A stretch of 64,000 bases of DNA from the NCBI GenBank assembly GCA_035281745.1, contig DATEDI010000012.1, forward strand, positions 16,365 through 80,364, written 5' to 3'. The notes beneath the pieces are model-generated. The model had not been told where the DNA came from, searched no databases, and saw only the letters and a program-made list of their open reading frames with translations. Of this stretch, positions 8,351 through 16,136 are shown in pieces. Within the stretch, counting starts at the first letter, position 1. Every line of letters starts with the position of its first letter. This DNA comes from 66-474 sp035281745 (lineage in GTDB: Bacteria > Pseudomonadota > Gammaproteobacteria > Xanthomonadales > Rhodanobacteraceae). The translations under genes were made by a program, and so were the position numbers.

Positions 8351-9694
8351 ATGAGCAGTGACTTTAGCGGCAATCGCGAAGGCAACCTCGAAGCCCCGAC
8401 CCGTCATCCGCTGGGCCAGGATGGTCCGGAGTTCCTCGATCAGGCCGCGCTCGAAAAGGAGATGGAGCGCATCTTCAACATCTGCCACGGCTGCCGCCGC
8501 TGCGTCAGCCTGTGCCACGCCTTCCCCACCCTGTTCGACCTGATCGACGAATCGGAAACGATGGAGATCGACGGCGTCGACAAGGCCGATTACGGCAAGG
8601 TGGTCGAGCAGTGTTACCTGTGCGATCTGTGCTATCAGACCAAGTGTCCGTACGTGCCGCCGCATCCGTGGAACGTGGATTTTCCGCACCTGATGCTGCG
8701 TGCCAAGGCGTTCGAATTCGAACGCGAGGGCAGCTCGCTCGGCAACCGATTCTTGTCCGACACCACCACGGTCGGCCGAATCGCCGCGCGGCCGGTGATC
8801 GCGGAAACCGTCAATGCATTGAACCGCAGCAAGCCAGCGCGGAAGTTGCTGGACAAGACCCTGCATGTGCACCCCGATGCCGAGGTCCCCGAATACAAAC
8901 ATCCGCGTGCGCGCAAAAAGCTCCGCAAGCTGGACGCCGCCGGAAGCGCGACACCAGCCGGGCGCAGCCGCGGAAAAGTCGCGATCTTCGCAACCTGCTA
9001 TTGCGACAGCGTGTTGCCGCAAGTCGTCGACGATTTGGCCGCCGTGCTTGTCCACAACGATATTCCGGTGAAACTGGTCTCGAAGGAAGTCTGCTGCGGC
9101 ATGCCGAAGCTGGAACTCGGCGACCTAGCCTCGGTCACGAAATACAAGAACGAAAACATCCCGGTACTCGCGCGAGCCGTGCGCGACGGTTTCGATCTCA
9201 TCGCCGCGATCCCGTCCTGCGTGCTGATGTTCAAGCAGGAATTGCCCTTGATGTTTCCCGACGACGAAGACGTGAAACGGGTGCAGGGTGCGTTTTTCGA
9301 TCCGTTCGAATACCTCGCCGAGCGCCACGCGGCGGGTTTGCTGAAGACCGACTTCAAGGCTTCGCTGGGCAAGCTCGCCTGGCACGTCGCCTGCCACCAG
9401 CGGGTGCAGAAGATCGGGCCGAAGACGCGCGACATCCTGTCGCTGGTGCCCGACACGGAGGTCGTCACCATCGAACGCTGTTCGGGCCACGACGGCACCT
9501 ACGGGGTCAAGACGCAGACCTACGCGCTGTCCCGCAAGATCGCGAAGCCGGTCGAGCGCCGGATCGCGGAATCCGGCGCCGCGATCAGCACCAGCGACTG
9601 TCCGATGGCAGGCGCACACCTCGCGCACGGTTTGAACGATCAACCGCCGCAACAGCATCCGCTTTCGCTGCTGCGAAAGGCGTACGGGATCTAA
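8351..9694 (+). CDS. GlpC/HdrD-like iron-sulfur (CCG domain) electron-transfer protein
   Basis: The 447-residue protein has two 4Fe-4S motifs near the N-terminus (C45-H-G-C-R-R-C-V-S-L-C and C88-Y-L-C-D-L-C with a following C-P). Two cysteine-rich CCG-type domains follow (C-C-G-M-P near 260; C-H-Q, C-S-G-H and D-C-P-M in the last third). This is the architecture of the anaerobic glycerol-3-phosphate dehydrogenase subunit C and heterodisulfide reductase subunit D. No glpA or glpB neighbour exists. Its partners here are rubrerythrin and a DUF3501 protein, so an electron-donor role to rubrerythrin is more likely than glycerol metabolism (inference). The ATG at 8351 is chosen; earlier in-frame starts lie in non-conserved sequence. 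Confidence 0.8.
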   Translation: MSSDFSGNREGNLEAPTRHPLGQDGPEFLDQAALEKEMERIFNICHGCRRCVSLCHAFPTLFDLIDESETMEIDGVDKADYGKVVEQCYLCDLCYQTKCPYVPPHPWNVDFPHLMLRAKAFEFEREGSSLGNRFLSDTTTVGRIAARPVIAETVNALNRSKPARKLLDKTLHVHPDAEVPEYKHPRARKKLRKLDAAGSATPAGRSRGKVAIFATCYCDSVLPQVVDDLAAVLVHNDIPVKLVSKEVCCGMPKLELGDLASVTKYKNENIPVLARAVRDGFDLIAAIPSCVLMFKQELPLMFPDDEDVKRVQGAFFDPFEYLAERHAAGLLKTDFKASLGKLAWHVACHQRVQKIGPKTRDILSLVPDTEVVTIERCSGHDGTYGVKTQTYALSRKIAKPVERRIAESGAAISTSDCPMAGAHLAHGLNDQPPQQHPLSLLRKAYGI

Positions 9695-9830
9695 CGCCTC
9701 TCCCGACTGAAGAGGAATTGGTGGGGGTACGTATATCCATTGATTGAAGTCATGCGCTGCCCGAACCGTCACGCGGCGCTGCGCGCCACCTTCTCCCGCA
9801 GGCAGAGGGGAAAACAGGATTTTTGAAATC

Positions 9831-10412
9831 ATGAAGCCACTTGCCCAAAACGACCTCCTGTCCCTCGAACAATACGCGCGCGAACGCGCCGACTTCCGCA
9901 CGCGTGTACTCGCCCACAAGCGCGACCGCAAGGTCCGGGTCGGCGAGCACGTCACGTTGCTGTTCGAGGATCGCCTGACCGTCCAGTACCAGATCCAGGA
10001 AATGCTGCGCGCGGAGAAAATATTCGAAGCGGAAGGCATCGCCGAAGAACTGGGTTCCTACAACCCGCTGATCCCGGACGGCAGCAACCTCAAGTGCACG
10101 ATGCTGATCGAATACGACGACGTCGAGGTGCGCAAACGCGAACTGCTGCGCCTGCGCAACATCGAGCACGGGGTGCAGCTTGTCATGGGCGACCGCGCGC
10201 CCGTCAAGGCGATCGCCGACGAGGACCTGCCGCGCAGCGACGACGAGAAGACCGCCGCCGTACATTTCCTGCGCTTCGAACTGGATGCCGCGGCCATCGC
10301 CGATTTCAAACGCGGCGCGAATGCGATGTTTCGCATCGAACACGCGAACTACCACGCCGAGGCGCGCCTCAACGAAGCGCAACAGAAGGCACTGGCCGCG
10401 GATTTCGACTGA
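9831..10412 (+). CDS. DUF3501 family protein
   Basis: The 193-residue, mostly charged and soluble protein matches DUF3501, a family of unknown biochemical function repeatedly found next to rubrerythrin and HdrD/GlpC-like genes. No catalytic motif is obvious. The N-terminal half is rich in Glu/Arg helices (Y-A-R-E-R-A-D-F-R, E-E-L-G-S-Y-N-P-L). It follows the iron-sulfur gene by 136 bases containing an imperfect CTTCTCCC/GAGGGG repeat. Co-function with those two genes in peroxide handling is inferred from context alone. Confidence 0.75.
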   Translation: MKPLAQNDLLSLEQYARERADFRTRVLAHKRDRKVRVGEHVTLLFEDRLTVQYQIQEMLRAEKIFEAEGIAEELGSYNPLIPDGSNLKCTMLIEYDDVEVRKRELLRLRNIEHGVQLVMGDRAPVKAIADEDLPRSDDEKTAAVHFLRFELDAAAIADFKRGANAMFRIEHANYHAEARLNEAQQKALAADFD

Positions 10413-10447
10413 GGTATCCTCGTCCCGGGAACCATGGGGGCAAACCG

Positions 10448-11050
10448 ATGCGGCACTGGAAAGCCTGGCTGCTGCTTGCCCTGGCAGTGTGGGCCGGCTG
10501 GTCCTGGTGGGGCGGCCGACCGGTTGCGCGCGCCGCCGGCGTCATCGCGCCCGACGATCCCGTGCAGGTCGATTTCGGCTCCCCGCAGTCGCCGATCGCT
10601 CTGGAACATGCGACCCTGCACCCGCTCGCCAGGTTCTCCCTGACTGCACGCGTGCTGTCCCGCGAGGACTATCGCTTCGACGCCGAATCAGCCCTCTCGC
10701 CCACCGACCTCGCATTGGGCTGGGGTCGAATGTCGGACAGCTCGGTGTTGCACGACATCGACGTCGGCCAGAGCGGACGGTTCTACCACTGGCAGGTGAA
10801 GTCGTTTCCGATTCCACGGCGGGAGATCGAATCCCACAGCGCCAACATGCACATGGTTCCGGCGAATGCGCAGGTCGCCCATGCGCTGAAGCGCGTACGC
10901 GCCGGTGACGTCGTCACGCTCGCTGGCTTGCTCGTCGAAGCCGACAAACCGAGCGGCTGGCGCTGGCGCAGTTCGATGGCGCGCACCGATACGGGGGCTG
11001 GCGCGTGCGAACTGGTGTACGTCCAGGATCTCCGAATCGAACCGCGTTGA
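10448..11050 (+). CDS. Hypothetical secreted/membrane-anchored protein
   Basis: The 200-residue protein has an N-terminal hydrophobic Trp-rich helix (about 5-25), best read as a signal anchor, and an otherwise soluble domain with no motif I recognise. A conserved-looking core contains A-R-V-L-S-R-E-D-Y-R-F-D, then L-A-L-G-W-G-R-M and H-S-A-N-M-H-M-V-P. It follows the DUF3501 gene by 35 bases and ends 24 bases from the convergent rhomboid gene. I assign no function. Confidence 0.65.
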   Translation: MRHWKAWLLLALAVWAGWSWWGGRPVARAAGVIAPDDPVQVDFGSPQSPIALEHATLHPLARFSLTARVLSREDYRFDAESALSPTDLALGWGRMSDSSVLHDIDVGQSGRFYHWQVKSFPIPRREIESHSANMHMVPANAQVAHALKRVRAGDVVTLAGLLVEADKPSGWRWRSSMARTDTGAGACELVYVQDLRIEPR

Positions 11051-11074
11051 AACCGGCGCGCCCGTGACTGCTGC

Positions 11075-11734
11075 TCAGCGCGTCAGGATGCGCTTCGGGC
11101 GGATCGGCAGCTTGCCGCGCCAGTACTGCAGCAGGATGAAACCGCCCACCGCGCCGCCGAGGTGTGCGAAGTGCGCCACGCCGGACTCGTAACCGCTGAC
11201 GCCGAAGAACAGCTCCAGCAGGATGTAGCCGATCACGAACACCCATGCGGGCATCGGCACCGGGAAGAAGATCAGGAACATCTTCATGCGCGGATACATC
11301 ACGCCGAACGCCACCAGCAGCCCGAAGATCGCGCCCGACGCGCCGATGGTCGGATAGAACTTGTGCACGAAGAAATGCCCGACCAGCAGGTGGGCGATCG
11401 CCGCGGTCACCGCGCAGAAGAAGTAATAGAACGTGTAGTGCTTGGCCCCCAGCAGGTGCTCGATGGGGCCGCCGAACATCCACAGCGCGAACATGTTGAA
11501 GAAGATGTGGCCCCAGCCACCATGCAGGAATGCGTAGGTGATGATCTGCCAGAACTGGAACCCGACGTGGACCGCGCCACCATGCGGCAGCGCCGCCAGT
11601 TGCGACGGACCGACCGGCCACAACGCGCCATAGGCGATCAGCAGCGGGTGCAGCGAAGGCACCAGTTCCAGCAGGAAGATCGCGACGTTCGCGATCAGCA
11701 GCGCGCGGGTGACGGGAGGCAGGTCGTAGAGCAT
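11075..11734 (-). CDS. Rhomboid-family intramembrane serine protease
   Basis: The 219-residue protein has about six membrane helices. The rhomboid signature is present: the helix-2 H-G-G-W-G-H-I-F-F-N-M motif, catalytic Ser in G-A-S-G-A-I-F-G, and catalytic His in H-F-A-H-L-G-G. Rhomboids cleave transmembrane segments of substrates within the membrane. I start at ATG 11734 because earlier in-frame sequence overlaps the upstream GNAT gene in another frame. It lies 47 bases downstream of that gene and may share its transcript. Confidence 0.88.
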   Translation of the reverse strand: MLYDLPPVTRALLIANVAIFLLELVPSLHPLLIAYGALWPVGPSQLAALPHGGAVHVGFQFWQIITYAFLHGGWGHIFFNMFALWMFGGPIEHLLGAKHYTFYYFFCAVTAAIAHLLVGHFFVHKFYPTIGASGAIFGLLVAFGVMYPRMKMFLIFFPVPMPAWVFVIGYILLELFFGVSGYESGVAHFAHLGGAVGGFILLQYWRGKLPIRPKRILTR

Positions 11735-11781
11735 CGATGGTCCTTGCGAGCGGTCAAGGGTAACCGCGCAAGCGTTCGTCG

Positions 11782-12222
11782 TCAGGTCCGCGCATCGGTC
11801 GCCGGCAGCCGCTTCAGGAAAATCGCCTGGCGCTTTTTCTCTGTGTAGCCCTCGCGCAGATAAAAACGATGCGCGCGCTCGCGCAGCACGTTGGAGCGCA
11901 CCCGCACGCTCGCGTAACCCTGCTCGCGCGCCCACGCCTCGACCGCCGCAAGCAGCGCCGCACCGGCGCCGGAGCCACGCGCCGCCTCGTCCACCACCAG
12001 CGCCGCAAGTTCGACGAAGGGTTCGGCGATCAGCAAGCGTCGCGGCTCCGCATGCGCCACGGCGCACACCGCATCCTCCGCATCCAGCGCGACCAGCACT
12101 ACGCCCCGTTCGACGTGCGCCAGACGGCGCACCATGGTCGGCACATCCGTCGGATAGCCGAGCTGGCCCGACAACGAAGCCAGCGCTTCTGCATCGGCAG
12201 GCGTGGCCTCGCGGACGCGCAC
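11782..12222 (-). CDS. GNAT-family N-acetyltransferase
   Basis: The 146-residue protein is a single GNAT fold. The acetyl-CoA loop is R-G-S-G-A-G (about 82-87), followed by a C-terminal F-Y-L-R-E-G-Y motif. The start is GTG (V-R-V-R-E-A-T-P), four bases after the M20 peptidase stop, which implies co-transcription. The substrate cannot be told from sequence. Confidence 0.8.
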   Translation of the reverse strand: MRVREATPADAEALASLSGQLGYPTDVPTMVRRLAHVERGVVLVALDAEDAVCAVAHAEPRRLLIAEPFVELAALVVDEAARGSGAGAALLAAVEAWAREQGYASVRVRSNVLRERAHRFYLREGYTEKKRQAIFLKRLPATDART

Positions 12223-12226
12223 CGGG

Positions 12227-13672
12227 TCAGGTCAAGCCCTTCGCGCTTGCGCCCGCGTGCGCGGCGACCACGCCGGCCACCACCTGCGACACCTTCTTGC
12301 CGGTCGGAATGTGCAGGAACTCATTCGGGCCGTGCGCATTGGAATGCGGACCCAGCACGCCGGTGATCAGGAACTGCGCCTTCGGGAATTTCTCGCCCAA
12401 CATGCCCATGAACGGAATGCTGCCGCCCTCGCCCATGTACGCGGGCTGTGCACCGAATGCATCCTGCGAGGCCTGCGTCACCGCACCGTTCAACCAGTCG
12501 GAAAGCTGCGGCGCGTTCCAGCCACTGCCGTCCTTTTCCAGCTTGAAAGTCACTTTGGCGCCATACGGTGGCTCTTTTTCCAGCAGCCGTTTCACGAGTT
12601 CGCCGGCCTTGCTGCCATTGGCGGTCGGCGGCACCCGCAGACTCAATTTGAGGGACGTGCGCGGTCGCAACACGTTGCCCGCGCTTTCGAGCGGCGGCAG
12701 CCCACCCGCGCCGGTCACCGCCAGCTGCGGTCGCCATGTGCGGTTGAGGATCAATTCGACCTTGTCGCCGCTGACCGGGCGCATGCCCTCCGTCCACGGG
12801 AACTTGGTGAATACGTCGTCGCCAAGAATGTCGGCGCACTGCTTGGCCTGCTCGATACGTTCGGCGGGAATGTCGACGTAGAGTTCCTTCGGCAGGATCG
12901 CACCGGTGGCGGGATCTTCAAGCCGCGACAACAGATCGCGCAGGACGCGGAAGCTGTCCGGCACTACGCCGGAAGCGTCGCCCGAATGCACGCCCTCAGT
13001 CAGCACCTCGACCACCAATTCGCCGCCGGTCATGCCGCGCAGCGACGTGGTCAGCCACAACTGGTCGTAATTGGCGCAGCCGGAATCGAGGCACACCACC
13101 AGCGAAGGCGAACCGATGCGCGGCAAGAGGTGATCGACGTAGTGCGGCAGGTCGTAGCTGCCCGATTCCTCGCAGGCCTCGATCATCACCACGCAGCGCG
13201 CGTGCGGCACGCCCTGCTCGTGCAGCGCCAGCAGCGCCGACAGCGAACCGAAGATCGCGTAGCCATCGTCGGCGCCGCCGCGGCCATACAGGCGATCACC
13301 TTTCAGCACCGGTGTCCACGGACCTAGGCCTTCGCTCCAGCCGGTCATTTCCGGCTGCTTGTCGAGGTGGCCGTACAGCAGCACGCAGTCGTCGGCGCGC
13401 GCTTCGTTTCCGGATGCGGGCACGTCGATGAAGATCAATGGAGTGCGGTTCGGAAGGCGCACCACTTCCAGCGTTGCACCCGGCAGCGATTCCAGCTTCG
13501 CGCGCGCCCACTTCTCCATCAGCGCAACCGCCGCGTCCATGTAACCATGCGCGGCCCATTCCTTGTCGAACATGGGCGACTTGTTGGGAATCTTGATGTA
13601 CTCGACGAGTCGCGGGACCACTTCATCGTCCCACAACTTGCCGATGAAGGATCGGGCCTTGCCTGCATCCAT
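12227..13672 (-). CDS. M20-family dipeptidase/metallopeptidase
   Basis: The 481-residue protein resembles CNDP-type M20 peptidases. Metal-binding and catalytic residues are visible in G-H-L-D-K-Q-P, R-G-G-A-D-D-G-Y, E-A-C-E-E-S-G-S, the C-L-D-S-G segment, and a C-terminal H-S-N-A-H-G-P-N-E. A lid/dimerisation domain occupies about residues 200-370. It should hydrolyse dipeptides or short peptides in the cytoplasm with two metal ions, probably zinc or manganese. Start ATG 13672 has a GGAGTG ribosome site. It heads a probable three-gene unit with the GNAT and rhomboid genes. Confidence 0.87.
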   Translation of the reverse strand: MDAGKARSFIGKLWDDEVVPRLVEYIKIPNKSPMFDKEWAAHGYMDAAVALMEKWARAKLESLPGATLEVVRLPNRTPLIFIDVPASGNEARADDCVLLYGHLDKQPEMTGWSEGLGPWTPVLKGDRLYGRGGADDGYAIFGSLSALLALHEQGVPHARCVVMIEACEESGSYDLPHYVDHLLPRIGSPSLVVCLDSGCANYDQLWLTTSLRGMTGGELVVEVLTEGVHSGDASGVVPDSFRVLRDLLSRLEDPATGAILPKELYVDIPAERIEQAKQCADILGDDVFTKFPWTEGMRPVSGDKVELILNRTWRPQLAVTGAGGLPPLESAGNVLRPRTSLKLSLRVPPTANGSKAGELVKRLLEKEPPYGAKVTFKLEKDGSGWNAPQLSDWLNGAVTQASQDAFGAQPAYMGEGGSIPFMGMLGEKFPKAQFLITGVLGPHSNAHGPNEFLHIPTGKKVSQVVAGVVAAHAGASAKGLT

Positions 13673-13853
13673 CGGACACACTCCTCGATGAAACAATGCG
13701 GCAGTGTAACAGCGGCGCAGTCGGACGATTCCGACACGCGACCGCTGCAGCGACCGACACAAGGGCGGCGAACGCGCCGGCTGTGGCAGCCCGCGGCGCG
13801 CGGCAAGCTGTTCCCACACGCCGCAGCCGCGGCGATCATCGGAGAGGAAAACC

Positions 13854-14177
13854 ATGTTCAAGAAGACACTTTGCGCACTCGCGCTCTGCCTCGCCATGGC
13901 GCTGCCGGCCTTCGCCGCCACGCCGGTCAACATCAACACGGCCGATGCGCAAACCATCGCCACCTCGCTCGATGGCGTCGGGATCAGCAAGGCGCAGGCG
14001 ATCGTGGCGTATCGCAAGACCCACGGCGCGTTCAAGAACGTGGACGACGTCGGCAACGTCAAGGGCATCGGCACCAAGACGCTGGCGCGCAACCGCGATG
14101 CGATCCACCTCAGTGGCAGCTTCGCCCCTGCCGCCGCGCCGAAGTCGAAGCACGCGAAGCATCAGAAGAAGCAGTGA
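13854..14177 (+). CDS. ComEA-like helix-hairpin-helix protein, secreted
   Basis: The 107-residue protein has a signal peptide cleaved after about residue 21 (A-F-A), a pair of helix-hairpin-helix motifs (about 25-88; V-N-I-N-T-A-D-A, D-G-V-G-I-S-K-A, V-K-G-I-G-T-K-T) and a Lys/His-rich tail. Such proteins bind double-stranded DNA in the periplasm and can support natural transformation. No other competence gene is adjacent, so that role is possible rather than shown. Ribosome site GGAGAGG precedes the ATG. Confidence 0.85.
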   Translation: MFKKTLCALALCLAMALPAFAATPVNINTADAQTIATSLDGVGISKAQAIVAYRKTHGAFKNVDDVGNVKGIGTKTLARNRDAIHLSGSFAPAAAPKSKHAKHQKKQ

Positions 14178-14190
14178 TGGCGGCAGCGAC

Positions 14191-14219
14191 GGTGACGCGG
14201 GGCGTGCCCCCGCGTCACC
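14191..14219 (+). terminator. Perfect 12-bp hairpin after the ComEA-like gene
   Basis: GGTGACGCGGGG and CCCCGCGTCACC flank a five-base loop, 13 bases after the stop codon. There is no T-tract, so it may act as an mRNA 3' stabiliser or a Rho-assisted terminator. Confidence 0.5.
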
Positions 14220-14331
14220 GGAGCATGCCCGCGCATTTTGCGGCGGATCGCAGCAATCTATCGACCCTTGTCATTCCTGGGTGACCAGCATCCCTGCCGC
14301 CGCCGGATGACCCTGCCGTATGACACGCAGT

Positions 14332-14360
14332 ACACTCGCGCGTTTTCTTCGCGCGAGTGT
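14332..14360 (+). promoter_or_regulatory. Perfect 11-bp hairpin just before the SET-domain start
   Basis: ACACTCGCGCG and CGCGCGAGTGT flank a TTTTCTT loop. It ends four bases before the GTG that I take as the SET gene start. It may be a 5' UTR structure that affects translation. If the ATG at 14320 were used, the hairpin would be coding. Confidence 0.4.
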
Positions 14361-14364
14361 TCCT

Positions 14365-14826
14365 GTGATCCTGCCCCGCTATCGCATCGGTCCGTCCACC
14401 ATTCCCGGCGCCGGCAAGGGCGTGTTCCTGGAACAGGGGCTGCCGCAAGGCCGGATCATCGTGGCGCCAGACCGGATCGACCAGACATGGTCGTTCGCGG
14501 AGATCCTGTCCGATCCTGAACGCGCCAAACTGCTGCACACATCGGTGCGTTGGTTCGAGGATCGCTACACGCTTTCTCCGGACTGGCCGGACGAGTGCTT
14601 CGTGAACCACAGCTTCGAACCCACAGGCTTGTGGCTGCTGGGCTTCATCTTCGCCGCGCGCACTCTCGATGCCGGCGAGGAAGTCACCGTGGACTACCGC
14701 CATCTGCTCGCACCGGGTCAGGAAGAGGAATTCCGCGACGCCCACACCGGCCAGCCGATCGTTGGCCATGCCTGGGACGAAAGTCTGCGCCTCGGCCTGG
14801 ATGCGTTGCGCAAGCTGATCGGCTGA
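14365..14826 (+). CDS. SET-domain protein (putative protein-lysine methyltransferase)
   Basis: The protein of about 153 residues consists of a compact SET domain. It has an N-terminal G-x-G-K-G-V-F strand, the S-adenosylmethionine motif N-H-S-F-E-P in the middle and a C-terminal G-E-E-V-T-V-D-Y. These are the canonical SET cofactor and active-site elements, though Cys is replaced by Phe in the usual N-H-S-C. The substrate is unknown. An in-frame ATG at 14320 would add 15 residues encoded by a perfect hairpin, so I prefer the GTG at 14365. Neither start has an obvious ribosome site. Confidence 0.7.
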   Translation: MILPRYRIGPSTIPGAGKGVFLEQGLPQGRIIVAPDRIDQTWSFAEILSDPERAKLLHTSVRWFEDRYTLSPDWPDECFVNHSFEPTGLWLLGFIFAARTLDAGEEVTVDYRHLLAPGQEEEFRDAHTGQPIVGHAWDESLRLGLDALRKLIG

Positions 14827-14854
14827 CGACAACCGCCATCGCTATCATCACGCG

Positions 14855-15427
14855 GTGCCACGACTGCAAGCCATTCCACGCAGCGCCCAGCGTGAAGAAC
14901 CCTGGGCCAACGGTGCCGGCAGCACCACGGTGGTCCTGCGCGAACCCGATGATGCGAACTGGACGGTCCGCATCAGCATTGCAAGAGTCGAACGCGAGGG
15001 GCCGTTTTCCGAACTGCCCGGCACCCGGCGTACGCTGATCCCGCTCGATGCCCCGATGACCCTGCGTTTTGCGGACGGCCACGAACTCGCCGGTCCACGC
15101 TTCCGGACAATCGAGTTCGACGGCGTGCCCGCGCCGATTGGCGTACTGCCGGAAGGCCCAACTCGCGATTTCAATCTGATGCTGCGGGGCGACGCTGGCG
15201 GCGAGGCGCTGTCCCGAACCTTGCTCGATGCGATGGTGCTTCCGGTCGAAACCGGCGTGCGCTGGCTGGTCTATCTGGATTCGGGCCGTGCCGAGGTTCA
15301 TGCAGATCCGGGCATGCGGACGGCATTGAACCCTGGCGACGCGACGCTGGTCTCACCCGGCGGTACGATGACGCCGGTCCGGATCGAGGGCGCCGGCGAA
15401 ATCGTGCTCGTCAAGCTGTACGCTTGA
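14855..15427 (+). CDS. HutD/Ves-family cupin protein
   Basis: The 190-residue protein matches the HutD/Ves family, a bicupin fold found near histidine-utilisation genes or as E. coli Ves (cold- and salt-related). Typical features are the N-terminal W-A-N-G-A-G-S-T-T, an internal R-I-S-I-A-R-V segment with F-S-E-L-P-G, and the L-N-P-G-D-A strand near the end. No hut gene is nearby. GTG at 14855 gives the normal N-terminus. Its biochemical role is not established, so only the family assignment is firm. Confidence 0.75.
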   Translation: MPRLQAIPRSAQREEPWANGAGSTTVVLREPDDANWTVRISIARVEREGPFSELPGTRRTLIPLDAPMTLRFADGHELAGPRFRTIEFDGVPAPIGVLPEGPTRDFNLMLRGDAGGEALSRTLLDAMVLPVETGVRWLVYLDSGRAEVHADPGMRTALNPGDATLVSPGGTMTPVRIEGAGEIVLVKLYA

Positions 15428-15461
15428 TATTCTCTCCACTTCGTTCGGACGGGGCGTCGAC

Positions 15462-16136
15462 ATGCGGATGCTGGTGGTCGAGGACGATGCGGCAATCGCC
15501 GATGCCGTTTGCGGGTCGCTGGAACGCGCCGGCCATGCGGTCGATCACCTCGCCAATGGCAAGGCCGCGATCACCGCCCTGCAGGAACACGCCTTCGCAC
15601 TGGTGGTGCTGGACCTCGGCCTGCCCGGCGAAGACGGCACCGAGGTGCTGCGCCGGTTGCGTGCGGCGCACGACGGCATTCCGGTACTGGTGATCACCGC
15701 GCGCGAAGAATTGGACCTTCGCATCCGCACCCTCGATCTCGGGGCCGACGATTACCTGGTCAAGCCTTTCAGTCTTGCCGAATTCGACGCGCGGGTGCGC
15801 GCACTGTTGCGCCGCCAGAGCAACAGCGGCGTGCCGATCCTGCAACTGGGCAAGCTGTCGATCGACCTCGCCGGCCGGCGCGTGCTGATGGACGACCATG
15901 CGCTCGATCTGACCGCGCGCGAATTCGCGCTGCTGGAAGTGCTGGCTTCGCGCCACAACCGCGTCACCTCGCGCGAACACGTGATCGAGGCCTTGTGCAC
16001 ATGGAATGATGCACTCACCGACAACGGACTCGACATCGCCATTCATCGCCTGCGCCGCAAGCTCGAAGGCGGTGGGGTGAACCTGCGTACCGTGCGCGGG
16101 CTCGGCTACCTGCTCGAGGCCGACGATGGTCCGTAA
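15462..16136 (+). CDS. OmpR-family response regulator (TctD/QseB-like)
   Basis: The 224-residue protein has a receiver domain (1-115; acidic pair at 8-9, phospho-acceptor D51, K101) and a C-terminal winged-helix DNA-binding domain (about 130-220; R-R-K-L-E, R-T-V-R-G-L-G-Y). The final 11 bases overlap the kinase gene start, which indicates translational coupling. The closest recognisable branch is TctD/QseB, which often regulates transport or membrane genes. No target is obvious in the neighbourhood. Confidence 0.9.
   Translation: MRMLVVEDDAAIADAVCGSLERAGHAVDHLANGKAAITALQEHAFALVVLDLGLPGEDGTEVLRRLRAAHDGIPVLVITAREELDLRIRTLDLGADDYLVKPFSLAEFDARVRALLRRQSNSGVPILQLGKLSIDLAGRRVLMDDHALDLTAREFALLEVLASRHNRVTSREHVIEALCTWNDALTDNGLDIAIHRLRRKLEGGGVNLRTVRGLGYLLEADDGP

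Noticed and set aside
8351..9694. Assignment as glpC of anaerobic glycerol-3-phosphate dehydrogenase
   Set aside because: The domain layout fits, but no glpA or glpB is adjacent, and the rubrerythrin/DUF3501 context points to another role.
14855..15427. Histidine-utilisation regulator hutD as a firm name
   Set aside because: The family matches, but there are no hut genes nearby, so a gene symbol would overstate the case.
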